Source: Hymenobacter sp. BT559 (GTDB taxonomy: Bacteria; Bacteroidota; Bacteroidia; Cytophagales; Hymenobacteraceae). From it: 45,927 bases of DNA. The notes under the pieces are model-generated. The model searched no databases, was not told the origin of the DNA, and saw nothing but the letters and a program-made list of their open reading frames with translations. Both the position numbers and the translations under genes were made by a program. The stretch covers positions 1-45,927 of the forward strand of contig NZ_JAGETY010000022.1 of NCBI RefSeq assembly GCF_017571525.1, written 5' to 3'. Positions 1-7,397 of this stretch are shown here, piece after piece (within the stretch, counting starts at the first letter, position 1; each line of letters begins with the position of its first letter).

Positions 1-56
1 CACGACACCCTAGGGGCGTGGCGTGATAGAGAAGCTTCGACAAGCGCAGCCTGATG
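1..56. repeat. Partial copy of the GTCATGC palindromic repeat, cut by the window edge
   Basis: Positions 2-18 (ACGACACCCTAGGGGCG) match positions 32953-32969 inside the complete copy at 32915-33006 with one difference. The flanking AAGCTTCGACAAGCGC resembles that copy's right arm. The left half lies outside the window. Confidence 0.55.
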
Positions 57-93
57 GGCTTTTAGGGTGATAGCCCTGGAAGCCATAGGGCCT

Positions 94-966
94 TTACCCC
101 AGATAGGCCATGTCCTCGGCGCTCAGCTCGATGCTAGCGGCGGCGAGGTTTTCGCGCAGGTGGGCCACCGACGAAGTACCGGGGATGGGCAGCAGCAGGG
201 GCGACTTGTGCAGCAGCCAGGCGATGTTGAGCTGGGCCTCGGTCACGCCTTTTTGCTGGGCTAGCTCGGCGAGCTTGTTGCCGGCCTTGGGCAGGCCGTG
301 CACCAGCGAGAAGAAGGGCACGAACGGAATGCCGTGCTGCTCGCACAGCGGCAGCACTTCGCCGCCGCGGGTTTCGCCGTGGCCGTCGTTTAGGGTGGTG
401 CGCTGGGCGTAGCTGTACATGTTTTCCACGCTGGCTACGTCGCCCAGGGCCAGGGCAGCGGTCAGCTCCTCGGGGGTCACGTTGCTCACGCCCACGTGCT
501 GGATTTTGCCTTCGCGCTGCATATCATACATGGCGCCCATCGACTCCTCGAACGGCACCGCGGCGCCCGGCATCACCCGGAAGTGCACCAGCTGCACGGC
601 CTCTTGCTTGAGGGTGCGCAGATTGCGCTCGATGCTCTGGCGCAGCTGCTCGGGCCGGTTGAAGGGCGGCCAGCTTTTGTCGGCGGGGTTGCGGGTGGCG
701 CCCACCTTGGTGCAGATTACCAAGTCCTTGGCATAGGGATAGAGTGCCTCGGCAATGAGCCGGTTGGTGATGTCGTCGCCGTAGTAGTCGGCCGTATCGA
801 TGAAGTTGACACCGTTGGCGATGGCCGTTTTCAGCACTTCCAAGGCCTGCGGCCGGTCGGCAGGCTCGCCCCAGATGCCGGGGCCGGTGAGGCGCATGGC
901 GCCGTAGCCCAGGCGGTTGACGGTGAGCGGCTGGGCCGACTTGGGAGCAATGGTTAGGGTTGACAT
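94..966 (-). CDS. Aldo/keto reductase, YdbC-like
   Basis: This 290-residue protein is a predicted cytoplasmic NADPH-dependent reductase of the aldo/keto reductase superfamily, folding as a TIM barrel. The catalytic tetrad is visible as Asp57 and Tyr62 (in NFIDTADYYG), Lys87 (ICTKVG) and His128 (LVHFRV). The NADPH-binding end is marked by PIPGTSSVAHLREN near the C-terminus. The N-terminal pattern (VNRLGYGAMRLTGPGIWG) and the GTSSVAHLREN motif closely resemble E. coli YdbC as I remember it, a member linked to pyridoxal reduction; the substrate here is unknown. Length is normal and the ATG at 966 fits the alignment. It is the last of three co-oriented genes (AraC regulator, SDR, this gene) and follows the SDR by 147 nt, so it may have its own promoter. 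Confidence 0.9.
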   Translation of the reverse strand: MSTLTIAPKSAQPLTVNRLGYGAMRLTGPGIWGEPADRPQALEVLKTAIANGVNFIDTADYYGDDITNRLIAEALYPYAKDLVICTKVGATRNPADKSWPPFNRPEQLRQSIERNLRTLKQEAVQLVHFRVMPGAAVPFEESMGAMYDMQREGKIQHVGVSNVTPEELTAALALGDVASVENMYSYAQRTTLNDGHGETRGGEVLPLCEQHGIPFVPFFSLVHGLPKAGNKLAELAQQKGVTEAQLNIAWLLHKSPLLLPIPGTSSVAHLRENLAAASIELSAEDMAYLG

Positions 967-1113
967 AAACGAAAGCTTGGGTGGAAAATGAAACGCTGGG
1001 GTTATCTGTCGGCTAGGGCCTGGCTGGCCGCGCCGAGCGGCACAAAGGTCTGCGGCATCTTAGCCAGGCTACTGGTGAATACTTCACCTTTTTGCCAGCT
1101 CAGCGCCGGCCAG

Positions 1114-1851
1114 CTACCAGGGACTGATACCAGTTTCGGGGTTATTATCGTCGCTGAAAAACTGGCTTGTGGGGCCATCGGGGCCTAGCACGGCGGCCTT
1201 TACTACGCGGGCTGCTGCATCCTGTACGCTGCCGGGGCCGCTGTGGTGGTTGAAATCGGTGGCAGTGTAGCCGGGGTCCACGGCGTTTACCTTGAAGGGC
1301 GTGTCGCGCAGCTCGTAGGCCAGCATGATGGTGTAGGCGTTCAGGGCCGCTTTGGAGGGCTGGTAAGCAGCACCTTTCACGGGGTAGTATTTCCAGCTAG
1401 GGTCGGTGTGCAGCGTGAGTGAGCCCAGGCCCGACGTGACGTTGACAATGCGCGGCGCGGGCGACTTGCGCAGCAGGTCAAGAAAGGCCTGGGTCACCTC
1501 AATTACCCCAAACACGTTGGTATCAAACACCTCCCGGATGGTGCTGAGGCTGGTGCTCGTGGCGGGCTGCGCCATGCCGCCCAAGATGCCGGCATTGTTG
1601 ATGAGCACGTCGAGCACGTCCGTTTTCTGGCCCAGAGCCGCGCGGGCGGCGGCAATGGAGTCGCTGTCGGTTACGTCGAGCTGAAGCGGCTCGACCTGCG
1701 CGAGGCCCTCGGCCTTCAGTTGGTCAGCGGCCTGCTGGCCGTTGTGGGCGTCGCGGCTGCCCAGGTACACATAGTAGCCCTGCTGCAGGAGCTGGCGGGC
1801 GGCTTCGAAGCCGATGCTTTTGTTGGCGCCGGTGATGAGTGCTTTTTTCAT
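1114..1851 (-). CDS. Short-chain dehydrogenase/reductase (SDR)
   Basis: A 245-residue classical SDR oxidoreductase, expected to act in the cytoplasm on an alcohol or carbonyl with NAD(P)(H). It has the dinucleotide motif TGANKSIG (residues 7-14), NNAG (85-88), catalytic Ser140 (NVTSG), and Tyr163 with Lys167 in YQPSK. The sequence resembles the carbonyl-reductase-like SDRs common in Bacteroidota, but the substrate cannot be read from it. The gene lies 76 nt downstream of an AraC regulator, which may control it. A -7-like element, TAATTTTG read on the minus strand (1881-1888), sits about 30 nt before the ATG, so it may also have its own promoter. Confidence 0.9.
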   Translation of the reverse strand: MKKALITGANKSIGFEAARQLLQQGYYVYLGSRDAHNGQQAADQLKAEGLAQVEPLQLDVTDSDSIAAARAALGQKTDVLDVLINNAGILGGMAQPATSTSLSTIREVFDTNVFGVIEVTQAFLDLLRKSPAPRIVNVTSGLGSLTLHTDPSWKYYPVKGAAYQPSKAALNAYTIMLAYELRDTPFKVNAVDPGYTATDFNHHSGPGSVQDAAARVVKAAVLGPDGPTSQFFSDDNNPETGISPW

Positions 1852-1880
1852 GGCTGTTAAAAATCAAGTGATTAACAGCA

Positions 1881-1888
1881 CAAAATTA
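1881..1888 (-). promoter_or_regulatory. Putative Bacteroidota -7 element before the SDR gene
   Basis: Read on the minus strand the site is TAATTTTG, matching TAnnTTTG, 29 nt upstream of the SDR start codon. No TTTG -33 element is visible at the usual spacing, so the assignment is weak. Confidence 0.3.
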
Positions 1889-1927
1889 CCGGGCCCTAGC
1901 GGGGCGGCTGGCACCCATTTCGCGGTA

Positions 1928-2818
1928 CTACTGGTACATTTTGCGGATGCTGGCCCGGTACTCGGCCGGAGTCAGGCCGGTTTCGCGCTTGAAAAAGCGG
2001 TTGAAATACGAGGGCTCCGAAAAGCCCAGGTCGAAGGCGATTTCCTTGAGCGCCTGGGGGGTGTAGAACAGCAGGCGCTTGGCCTCCAGCACCAGCCGCT
2101 CGTGCAGGTGCTTGATGGCCGACTTGCCGCTCTGCGCCTTCACCACCTCGCTCAGGTGCCCCGCCGAAATGTGCAGCAGCTCGGCGTAGGCGCCTACCTC
2201 GTGCAGCTCGCGAAAGTTGTCCTCGATATGCGCCTGATACGCTTTCAGCAGGCGCTGGTCGGCCGAGGGCTCGCCGCCCGGAAACTGCTCGGTGTAGAGC
2301 CGGCTCAGGTAGGTGAGCAGCACCAGCAGGTAGGCGCTCAGCATCTGGTGCTGCCACTCGCCGGGGCGCTGGTGCTCGGCTTCGAGCTTGGCCAGCAGGT
2401 CGTCTACGATGGCCTCGTCGGCCGGCGTCAGCAGCAGCTCGTGCCCGTGGTGCGGGTTCTGGATGAGCGGCAGGTGGCGCAGGGCCGCGTTTTGCTGCAA
2501 GGCCAGAAACTCGTTCGTGAATTGAAGCCGGGTGCCCCAAAACGGCGTCGGCTCCTCCTTCACCAGCATCTGGCTAGGGCTCGAAAAGTACAGCGCGTGG
2601 TCCTGGCGCACGTAGGGCACGGCATCGACCCAGTGCCGGCCGCGGGTGTGCTTCGTAAACACGAGCATGTAATAGGCCTTGCGGTGCGGCAGCAGCACGT
2701 CGGCCTCGTAGGGCAGCTCGCCTTCCGAGCGCACAATAGAGAAGAAGCTGCTCCCGGTCAGCTCGTCGGGCTCAAACGGGTATATCGGAACCGGCGGCCG
2801 GCTGGTGAGCGTCTGCAT
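1928..2818 (-). CDS. AraC-family transcriptional regulator
   Basis: A 296-residue DNA-binding regulator. The C-terminal third holds the two helix-turn-helix motifs of the AraC/XylS family; the second is recognisable as LKEIAFDLGFSEPSYFNRFF followed by KRETGLTPAEYR. The N-terminal region (about residues 1-180) would be a cupin-like effector domain but has no motif that names a ligand. Bacteroidota commonly pair such regulators with SDR or aldo/keto reductases, and here those two genes follow directly downstream. A -7-like TAAATTTG (minus strand, 2823-2830) ends only 4 nt before the ATG, which suggests a leaderless or nearly leaderless mRNA. Confidence 0.9.
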   Translation of the reverse strand: MQTLTSRPPVPIYPFEPDELTGSSFFSIVRSEGELPYEADVLLPHRKAYYMLVFTKHTRGRHWVDAVPYVRQDHALYFSSPSQMLVKEEPTPFWGTRLQFTNEFLALQQNAALRHLPLIQNPHHGHELLLTPADEAIVDDLLAKLEAEHQRPGEWQHQMLSAYLLVLLTYLSRLYTEQFPGGEPSADQRLLKAYQAHIEDNFRELHEVGAYAELLHISAGHLSEVVKAQSGKSAIKHLHERLVLEAKRLLFYTPQALKEIAFDLGFSEPSYFNRFFKRETGLTPAEYRASIRKMYQ

Positions 2819-2822
2819 ACCC

Positions 2823-2830
2823 CAAATTTA
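2823..2830 (-). promoter_or_regulatory. Putative -7 element of the AraC-family gene
   Basis: TAAATTTG on the minus strand matches TAnnTTTG and ends 4 nt before the ATG at 2818. A -33 TTTG is not seen at the usual distance. Confidence 0.35.
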
Positions 2831-2862
2831 CGGGCGATTGCAGCGTCCGTTAGCTTACCCGG

Positions 2863-3783
2863 CTAGTCGAAGAGGTAGCGGCCGGGGCGCAGGGGCTGGG
2901 CGGGCAGCGATTCGCCGGCCAGTTCGAGCAGCGTTGTTTCTATCATATAGCTCATGGCATTCAAGGCCAGCGAGTTGGCGCCCAGCCCGAAGGGCTCCTC
3001 CAGCTCGCGCATAATGGCATCGAGCGCCATGAAGGTGTAGCCCACAAACACCACGATGAGCGGCGTGAGCCAACCCAGGCTATCGACCAGGCCGAAGGGC
3101 AGCAGAAAACAGTAGAGGTACACCGTGCGGTGCAGTATCACGCTGTAGGTGTAGGGGATGGGGGTACCGGCCAGGCGCTCGCAGCCCCCCACGATGTCGG
3201 ACAATTGGTTGAAATTGTGGTCGAATGCCAGCTGGGTGGTGGTATCGAGCTGGGCATTTTCGCGGGCCTGCTGCACCCAGCGCCCCATTTCCAGCAAGAG
3301 CCGCAAGGGTTGGTAGGTGGCCGCCTGCACCGCCTGCGCCAGTGGCGCGGGCAGCAGCCGGGCCAGGTCGGGGGCCGCGTCGGTGTGGCGCAGCTGGTGC
3401 TTGAGGGTGTAGGTGAAGGCGATAAGCAGCCGCACAAAGTGCACGCTTGCCTCGGTTGGCTGGGGGTAGGCGCCCAGCGTGAGGGCCTGCCGCGCCAGCG
3501 ACCGCGTGGTATTCAGCAGCGCCCCCCAAAGCTTGCGCCCCTCCCAGAAACGGTCGTAGCTGGCATTGTTGTAAAAGCCCAGGAAGATGGCCAGCGTGAC
3601 CCCAAACAAGGTAAACGGCGCGGCCGTGAGCGGCACTTTGTAGTGCAGCACCTGCCCGTGCAGCAGCACTACCCCCACCGACAGCCCAAACAACACCCCT
3701 AGCCGCGGCAAAATCTGGGGCAGCACCGAGCCGTGCCACACAAAGAGCAGCCGCCACCAATTGCTTTTATCTCGAATAATCAT
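2863..3783 (-). CDS. Bestrophin-like (UPF0187/RFP-TM) channel protein
   Basis: A 306-residue membrane protein of the bestrophin family, whose prokaryotic members form pentameric ion channels in the inner membrane. Family signs are the N-terminal MIIRDKSNWWRLLF, a first hydrophobic segment after it, the FLGFYNNASYDRFWEGRKLW stretch, and a later hydrophobic pair around FLLPFGLVDSLGWLTPLIVV. The C-terminal EEPFGLGANSLALNAM is also typical. The frame stays open upstream to 3909, but the extra residues are low-complexity and the family begins at MIIRDKSNWW, so I chose the ATG at 3783. It precedes the AraC gene by 44 nt on the same strand, with no evident functional link. Confidence 0.85.
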   Translation of the reverse strand: MIIRDKSNWWRLLFVWHGSVLPQILPRLGVLFGLSVGVVLLHGQVLHYKVPLTAAPFTLFGVTLAIFLGFYNNASYDRFWEGRKLWGALLNTTRSLARQALTLGAYPQPTEASVHFVRLLIAFTYTLKHQLRHTDAAPDLARLLPAPLAQAVQAATYQPLRLLLEMGRWVQQARENAQLDTTTQLAFDHNFNQLSDIVGGCERLAGTPIPYTYSVILHRTVYLYCFLLPFGLVDSLGWLTPLIVVFVGYTFMALDAIMRELEEPFGLGANSLALNAMSYMIETTLLELAGESLPAQPLRPGRYLFD

Positions 3784-3961
3784 GGCCCCTGATACGGACC
3801 AGCGCCCTAAAAGTAACCGCCCCGTGGGGGCATCGTCAAGCCACCACCTGGCCCACCGGCCCGCAGGGGCACTCGGCCTAGCCGGCGCCAAAGGCGCCCC
3901 CCATGCCACCTATCTCCACAATGCTCCTAGTGCCGGGCGCAAGCGAAACTACCGGCTCGCC

Positions 3962-4702
3962 TTACTTCTGCGGGGTTTTAGCGGCCTCCTGCGCCTTGGC
4001 CTTGTCGGCGGCTTTTTTGGCGTTTGCCGCGTCTACGTAGGCTTTAAACAGCTCGCGCCAGTTGCGGCCGTGGGTGTTCAGGTACTCCTCGTTCTTGGAT
4101 TTATAGATTTCAAAAACCGCTGATATCTCTTTCATATTCTTGAAATCGACGGCCTGCTCCCGCGCCTGCTTCAGGTTGGTCAGTATCACCTGCTCTTCCG
4201 TGGGCGTCAGGTTGGGCACGATGGCCTTGTAGCCATTCAGCGTAAACGCCACTTTGCCAATGGTGTATTTATCCAGCACGGCCTCGACCTGCTCGGGCGT
4301 CAGCTGCTGGCGCAGGCCGCTCATCAGGTTTTCGTGAATGGCTTTCGGCATGGCCGACACGGCGATAAGCTGCCGGTCCATGGTGCTGAGCGGCTTGCCG
4401 GTAGTGGGGTTGATGCCAGCGGGCGTTTCCGTGTACGGGTGCGCGTTGCTGTACGCCCGAATGGCGCGCAGGTGCGTGGCAATTACCTGCTGCACGGCGG
4501 CCGCCTTCTTGGCGTCGTTTAGTTGGAGCGAGGCTACCCAGTCGGCCGCTTTTTTGTCTGCCTCTTGGTCAGCGGCGGCTTTCGCGTCCGCGCTCATGGG
4601 CGGGGCGGCGGCCGAGCTGGCCGGGGCCTGGCCGTAGGCGGCCGAAGTAGCCCATAAGCCCAGGCCTACTACCCCGGCGGCTGTTTTGAAATAGCTGCTC
4701 AT
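3962..4702 (-). CDS. DUF3826 family secreted protein
   Basis: A 246-residue protein with an N-terminal signal peptide (hydrophobic stretch followed by SAAYGQAPA), so it is probably periplasmic. Residues of about 45-215 resemble the DUF3826 family, found mainly in Bacteroidota: a mostly helical domain with LTPEQVEAVLDKYTIGKVAF and a PTEEQVILTNLKQAREQAVD helix. The C-terminus is a short Lys/Ala-rich tail. No catalytic motif is apparent and the function of the family is unknown to me. DUF3826 proteins often occur near carbohydrate-utilisation genes, but none are seen here. Confidence 0.75.
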   Translation of the reverse strand: MSSYFKTAAGVVGLGLWATSAAYGQAPASSAAAPPMSADAKAAADQEADKKAADWVASLQLNDAKKAAAVQQVIATHLRAIRAYSNAHPYTETPAGINPTTGKPLSTMDRQLIAVSAMPKAIHENLMSGLRQQLTPEQVEAVLDKYTIGKVAFTLNGYKAIVPNLTPTEEQVILTNLKQAREQAVDFKNMKEISAVFEIYKSKNEEYLNTHGRNWRELFKAYVDAANAKKAADKAKAQEAAKTPQK

Positions 4703-4800
4703 ACCTGTATCAACGTGTGCTGGCTATGAGGAAAGCCACCGAACTAAGCGCCTCCCGGGCGCCCAAGATACAAGCTTCGTTCAGCCCCTACCCCCTCTAA

Positions 4801-4835
4801 ACACGCCAGCCGCTACCAAAGCGGCAGCGGCTGGG
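4801..4835 (-). terminator. Terminator-like hairpin, copy A of a four-copy family
   Basis: On the minus strand CCAGCCGCTGCC pairs with GGTAGCGGCTGG and is followed by CGTGTTTA. It lies 27 nt beyond the stop codon of the lipoprotein gene at 4862. Near-identical copies are at 5338, 6592 and 7398. Confidence 0.65.
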
Positions 4836-4861
4836 TGATGAATAGCCCGACCTAGGGCAAG

Positions 4862-5164
4862 CTAGTGCCTGCGAGTCTGCGTGGTTTGGGAGTGGGTGGT
4901 CGTTTTCTCTTCTGTTACTACGCTGGGGTGGTCGCCGGCGCTTTTTTGCACAGCATCGGCTTGCTTTTCCAGGTCTTCCGCCTTGGTCTCGGCATTAGCC
5001 CGCACTTGCTTGGCGTCGGCACGGGCGCGCTCAGCGTCGGCATCAGCCTGCGCTTTGTCGGCGTCTTTGTGCGCGTTATCAGCCTCGCGCTGCTTCTCCT
5101 CTGCTTGATTGCAGCCGCCCAGCAGCAGGCCAGCGGCAAGAATATACATGAAACGGTTAGCCAT
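4862..5164 (-). CDS. Small Ala-rich coiled-coil lipoprotein
   Basis: A 100-residue predicted lipoprotein. The N-terminus (MANRFMYILAAGLLLGGC) is a signal peptide with a good lipobox, LGGC, giving a lipidated cysteine at about residue 18. The mature part is a charged, alanine-rich helix with repeating ADxAxxDAD and ARADAKQ blocks, likely a coiled coil, ending in a Thr/Gln-rich tail. The layout recalls Braun's lipoprotein, but it does not end in the lysine used to join peptidoglycan and I claim no homology. The frame is open to 5245, but the signal peptide fixes the start at the ATG at 5164. Confidence 0.7.
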   Translation of the reverse strand: MANRFMYILAAGLLLGGCNQAEEKQREADNAHKDADKAQADADAERARADAKQVRANAETKAEDLEKQADAVQKSAGDHPSVVTEEKTTTHSQTTQTRRH

Positions 5165-5461
5165 GGTGTTTTGAGAGTGAAGGTGAACAGGTAGTATTTC
5201 TACGCGCCCGCCAGCTAAAATGTTAACAGCCAAAACGTGGCTCAATAGCCTTCAGGCCGGCCTCGCCCTATCCTCTTGTTACCAGCCAACGCTAAGGCCA
5301 CAATCAATATAAGATTGCCCACTTACTCACCCCGAAAACACGCCAGCCGCTACCAAGGCAGCAGCTGGTGGATAGTGAAATGGGTCAGGTATCCTCCGCA
5401 GGGTTCAGCCTGAATGCGGGGACAACATGATATTGTGTTTGTATATCACGCCTACCCCATC
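5165..5461. other. Gene-free interval of 297 bases
   Basis: This interval holds the upstream region of the lipoprotein gene and copy B of the terminator-like hairpin at 5338-5371. I see no tRNA and no convincing small ORF. Confidence 0.5.
5338..5371 (-). terminator. Terminator-like hairpin, copy B (degenerate)
   Basis: The ACACGCCAGCCGCTACC half is intact, but the other arm has changed to GGCAGCAGCTGGTGG, so the stem is weaker than in the other copies. On the minus strand it reads into CGTGTTTTCG. It lies 90 nt beyond the stop of the DUF4260 gene. Confidence 0.5.
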
Positions 5462-5842
5462 TTAGGCAAGTACCGGGCTAGCCGTAGCCGCGGCGGTCGT
5501 TTTGCCTACCCGGCCCAGGTGCGTATCCTGAAAGCCGGTGGAATACTTGAGGCCGTAGCCGAGTAGCCGGTCGAAGGCGCTGTGAAACAGCAGTACCGTG
5601 CCCACCAGCACCAGCACGGGCTGCCCCAGCACCCAGCCTGCCACGGCGATGGCCAGGGCTTTGTGGTGCGCCAGGTTGTAGCTGGCGGCGCCCACGCGCG
5701 GGCCGGCCAGGTAGCCCAGCATGCTCAGGTCGGGCAGCAGGAAGGTGGCCGGCAGCACCCACCAGGCATAGGGCAAGTGGGCAAATACAAATACAGCCAG
5801 CAGCAGCTGGGCGAGCTCTTCGAGTTTCAGCAGCGATTTCAT
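5462..5842 (-). CDS. DUF4260 family membrane protein
   Basis: A 126-residue integral membrane protein. It has hydrophobic segments at about residues 9-35, 38-50 and 62-90, and the characteristic HLPYAWWVLPATFLLPDLSM and YNLAHHKALA stretches of DUF4260. The conserved histidines (NLAHHK, LFHSAFDR) could bind a metal or lipid head group, but the family has no assigned function that I know. Length is typical. The gene follows the Crp/Fnr regulator by 102 nt on the same strand, so co-transcription is possible. Confidence 0.8.
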   Translation of the reverse strand: MKSLLKLEELAQLLLAVFVFAHLPYAWWVLPATFLLPDLSMLGYLAGPRVGAASYNLAHHKALAIAVAGWVLGQPVLVLVGTVLLFHSAFDRLLGYGLKYSTGFQDTHLGRVGKTTAAATASPVLA

Positions 5843-5944
5843 GGGCCTAGCGGGGGTTTTGATTGGTGAATTTCAATACCCAAAATTCCGGCGGCCGCTA
5901 GCCCCCCAACGATAACAAAAGATAAGAAAACCAGCGCCCCGCGG

Positions 5945-6529
5945 CTAGTGCCCCCGCGCCACCCGCGCCCGAATGCGGCTCAGCGACACCGGCGTGATGC
6001 CGAGGTAATTGGCCACCAGGTGCTGCGGCACCCGCTCCAGAATCTTGGTTTTGCCGCTGGCCAGCAGCGCCCGGTAGCGCTCCTCGGGCGAGAGCATAAG
6101 CTGCTCGACGAGGCGGGCATCGGTGCCCAGCAGGTGGTACTCGGCCAGCACCCGCCCAAACCGCTCGTAGGCCGGGCACTCGTCGTAGAGCCGCCGCAGC
6201 ACCGCGTAGTCAAACACCACCAGGTCGGTATCGGTCAGGGCCTGAATGTTGAGCTGGCTCGGCTGGCCCGTCAGGCAGCTCGCGTAGTCGGCCAGCAGGT
6301 GGTTTTCGAAGAAGAAGTACGTGGTGCGCTCCTCGCCATCGGGCCGCAGGTAGTACAGGCGGCAGGCTCCATGGAGCAGCAGGGCTACTTCGGGCCGGTA
6401 GCCGCCGGCCTGCACAAAGTGCTGGCCCCGCGCCAGGTGGCACGGGCGCACGGCCCCGGCCAGTAGCAGCCACTCGGCCTCCGTAAGGGTGGGCACGAAG
6501 CGGCGCAGGTAAGCAAACAACGGGTGCAT
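5945..6529 (-). CDS. Crp/Fnr-family transcriptional regulator
   Basis: A 194-residue regulator. Residues of about 15-120 form the cyclic-nucleotide-binding-type beta roll (HLARGQHFVQAGG, LLLHGACRLYYLRPDGEE). The last 60 residues form the winged helix, with VPQHLVANYLGITPVSLSRI as the recognition region. No FNR-type cysteine cluster is visible, so it is probably not an oxygen sensor. Small Crp-like regulators of this kind are numerous in Bacteroidota and their effectors are mostly unknown. A -7-like TAGCTTTG on the minus strand (6555-6562) lies 25 nt before the ATG. It may regulate itself and the DUF4260 gene behind it. Confidence 0.85.
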   Translation of the reverse strand: MHPLFAYLRRFVPTLTEAEWLLLAGAVRPCHLARGQHFVQAGGYRPEVALLLHGACRLYYLRPDGEERTTYFFFENHLLADYASCLTGQPSQLNIQALTDTDLVVFDYAVLRRLYDECPAYERFGRVLAEYHLLGTDARLVEQLMLSPEERYRALLASGKTKILERVPQHLVANYLGITPVSLSRIRARVARGH

Positions 6530-6554
6530 GGGCAGGCAGCACTAAACGATGCAC

Positions 6555-6562
6555 CAAAGCTA
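6555..6562 (-). promoter_or_regulatory. Putative -7 element of the Crp/Fnr gene
   Basis: TAGCTTTG on the minus strand matches TAnnTTTG, 25 nt before the start codon at 6529. No clear -33 partner. Confidence 0.3.
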
Positions 6563-6591
6563 GTACTTGCTTCAATCAGCTAGCCCCAAAA

Positions 6592-6626
6592 ACACGCCAA
6601 CCGCTACCGGGGCGGCAGCGGCTGGG
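6592..6626 (-). terminator. Terminator-like hairpin, copy C
   Basis: Minus-strand stem of CAGCCGCTGCC with GGTAGCGGTTGG, followed by CGTGTTTTTGGGG. It lies 22 nt past the stop of the DUF4926 gene, consistent with ending the three-gene small-protein cluster. Confidence 0.65.
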
Positions 6627-6648
6627 AAACTCGGGAATCAGATACGGA

Positions 6649-6867
6649 CTAAGCAGCCTGCCGCCACGGCTGCACTATGGCGGCTACTTCAGCGGCGGGC
6701 AGTGTTAAGACGGCTTGCGTGTGCCCATCAAGACCAATGAACTCAACTTCGTAGGCTTCGCCTTGGGCGTGCACTAGCACGACAGTACCCAATGCGCCAG
6801 CCGCCAGGCCGCATTCCGGATGGGCTTTTTGCAGTTGCACGGTATCTAGTTCGGCGAAGGGTTTCAT
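6649..6867 (-). CDS. DUF4926 domain protein
   Basis: A 72-residue small cytoplasmic protein covering one DUF4926 domain: LDTVQLQKAHPECGLAAG, GTVVLVHAQGEAYEVEF, then DGHTQAVLTLPAAEV. The family is a small all-beta (SH3-like) fold and often sits beside small toxin-like genes, which led others to view it as an immunity or antitoxin component; that role is an inference here. It starts 12 nt after the preceding small gene, so the two should be on one transcript. A terminator-like hairpin follows. Confidence 0.75.
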   Translation of the reverse strand: MKPFAELDTVQLQKAHPECGLAAGALGTVVLVHAQGEAYEVEFIGLDGHTQAVLTLPAAEVAAIVQPWRQAA

Positions 6868-6879
6868 TAACGCTGAACA

Positions 6880-7011
6880 CTAGGAGGCTTGTTTGTACTC
6901 GGCGCTTGCGGGCAGCTTGCCTATCTTTTTCAAATAGACAAACAACTCTCGCTTCGTCAGTGGCCCGCTGATGCGGCCGGCCTCCCATTCTTCGGGGGTT
7001 TTCCCATTCAT
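6880..7011 (-). CDS. Small hypothetical protein (43 aa)
   Basis: I do not recognise this gene. The frame is open from 7071, but the first 20 codons would overlap the gene upstream. The ATG at 7011 comes 7 nt after that gene's stop, so it is the more economical start. The protein is a short, charged polypeptide (TPEEWEAGRISGPLTKREL, then FVYLKKIGKLP) with a likely amphipathic helix in the middle. It is tightly packed between a 96-residue gene and DUF4926, which supports it being real. It could be a small antitoxin-like or adaptor protein, but nothing in the sequence proves that. Confidence 0.5.
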   Translation of the reverse strand: MNGKTPEEWEAGRISGPLTKRELFVYLKKIGKLPASAEYKQAS

Positions 7012-7018
7012 TGAGAGG

Positions 7019-7309
7019 TTATTCGGTTTCTTCGGCGAGTCGTCGGAGGATAACGTCTTGGATGGTTTCATAACTAGGGAGGTTTACATCATCGACAACG
7101 AGCTGCTGCCCGGTGATGGTAAAAATAACGGAAATAAACTTGCGGCGGTTCGTGTAGCCCGTTACCTCAATTTGCCCATTGGCTTGCAGGTAGGTTTGGG
7201 CACGTTCCGATACTTCTATCAAGTCGGTTATCTCGTCTAGCTCAATGCTGACGCTGTGTAACCAATTCAAATTGAGCTTACCGAAGTCAATATCGTAGTT
7301 CGTGAACAT
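7019..7309 (-). CDS. Hypothetical protein (96 aa), first gene of a small-protein cluster
   Basis: A 96-residue protein that I cannot place in a named family. The predicted order is an N-terminal acidic helix (SIELDEITDLIEVSERAQTY) followed by a beta-rich part (IEVTGYTNRRKFISVIF, TITGQQLVVDDVNLP) and a final helix. The arrangement, one helix then strands carrying a conserved-looking Arg-Arg-Lys and a GQQLVVDD turn, faintly recalls BrnT or DUF4258-type small toxins, but this is a fold-level guess. A -7-like element lies 5 nt before its ATG. The next gene follows 7 nt after its stop. Confidence 0.6.
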   Translation of the reverse strand: MFTNYDIDFGKLNLNWLHSVSIELDEITDLIEVSERAQTYLQANGQIEVTGYTNRRKFISVIFTITGQQLVVDDVNLPSYETIQDVILRRLAEETE

Positions 7310-7313
7310 ATCG

Positions 7314-7321
7314 CAAAGCTA
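7314..7321 (-). promoter_or_regulatory. Putative -7 element of the small-protein cluster
   Basis: TAGCTTTG on the minus strand, ending 4-5 nt before the ATG at 7309, suggests a nearly leaderless transcript. A -33 TTTG is not evident. Confidence 0.35.
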
Positions 7322-7397
7322 CTACGCAGCTAGCCCGCCGAAGCCGAGGTTTCCAAGCGGCTAGGGTACCACCTGCACCCCGCCCGCTCCCCCAAAA

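Noticed and set aside
1814..2866. 350-codon plus-strand open frame opposite the AraC gene
   Set aside because: Antisense shadow; the minus-strand AraC protein has clear helix-turn-helix motifs and this one has none.
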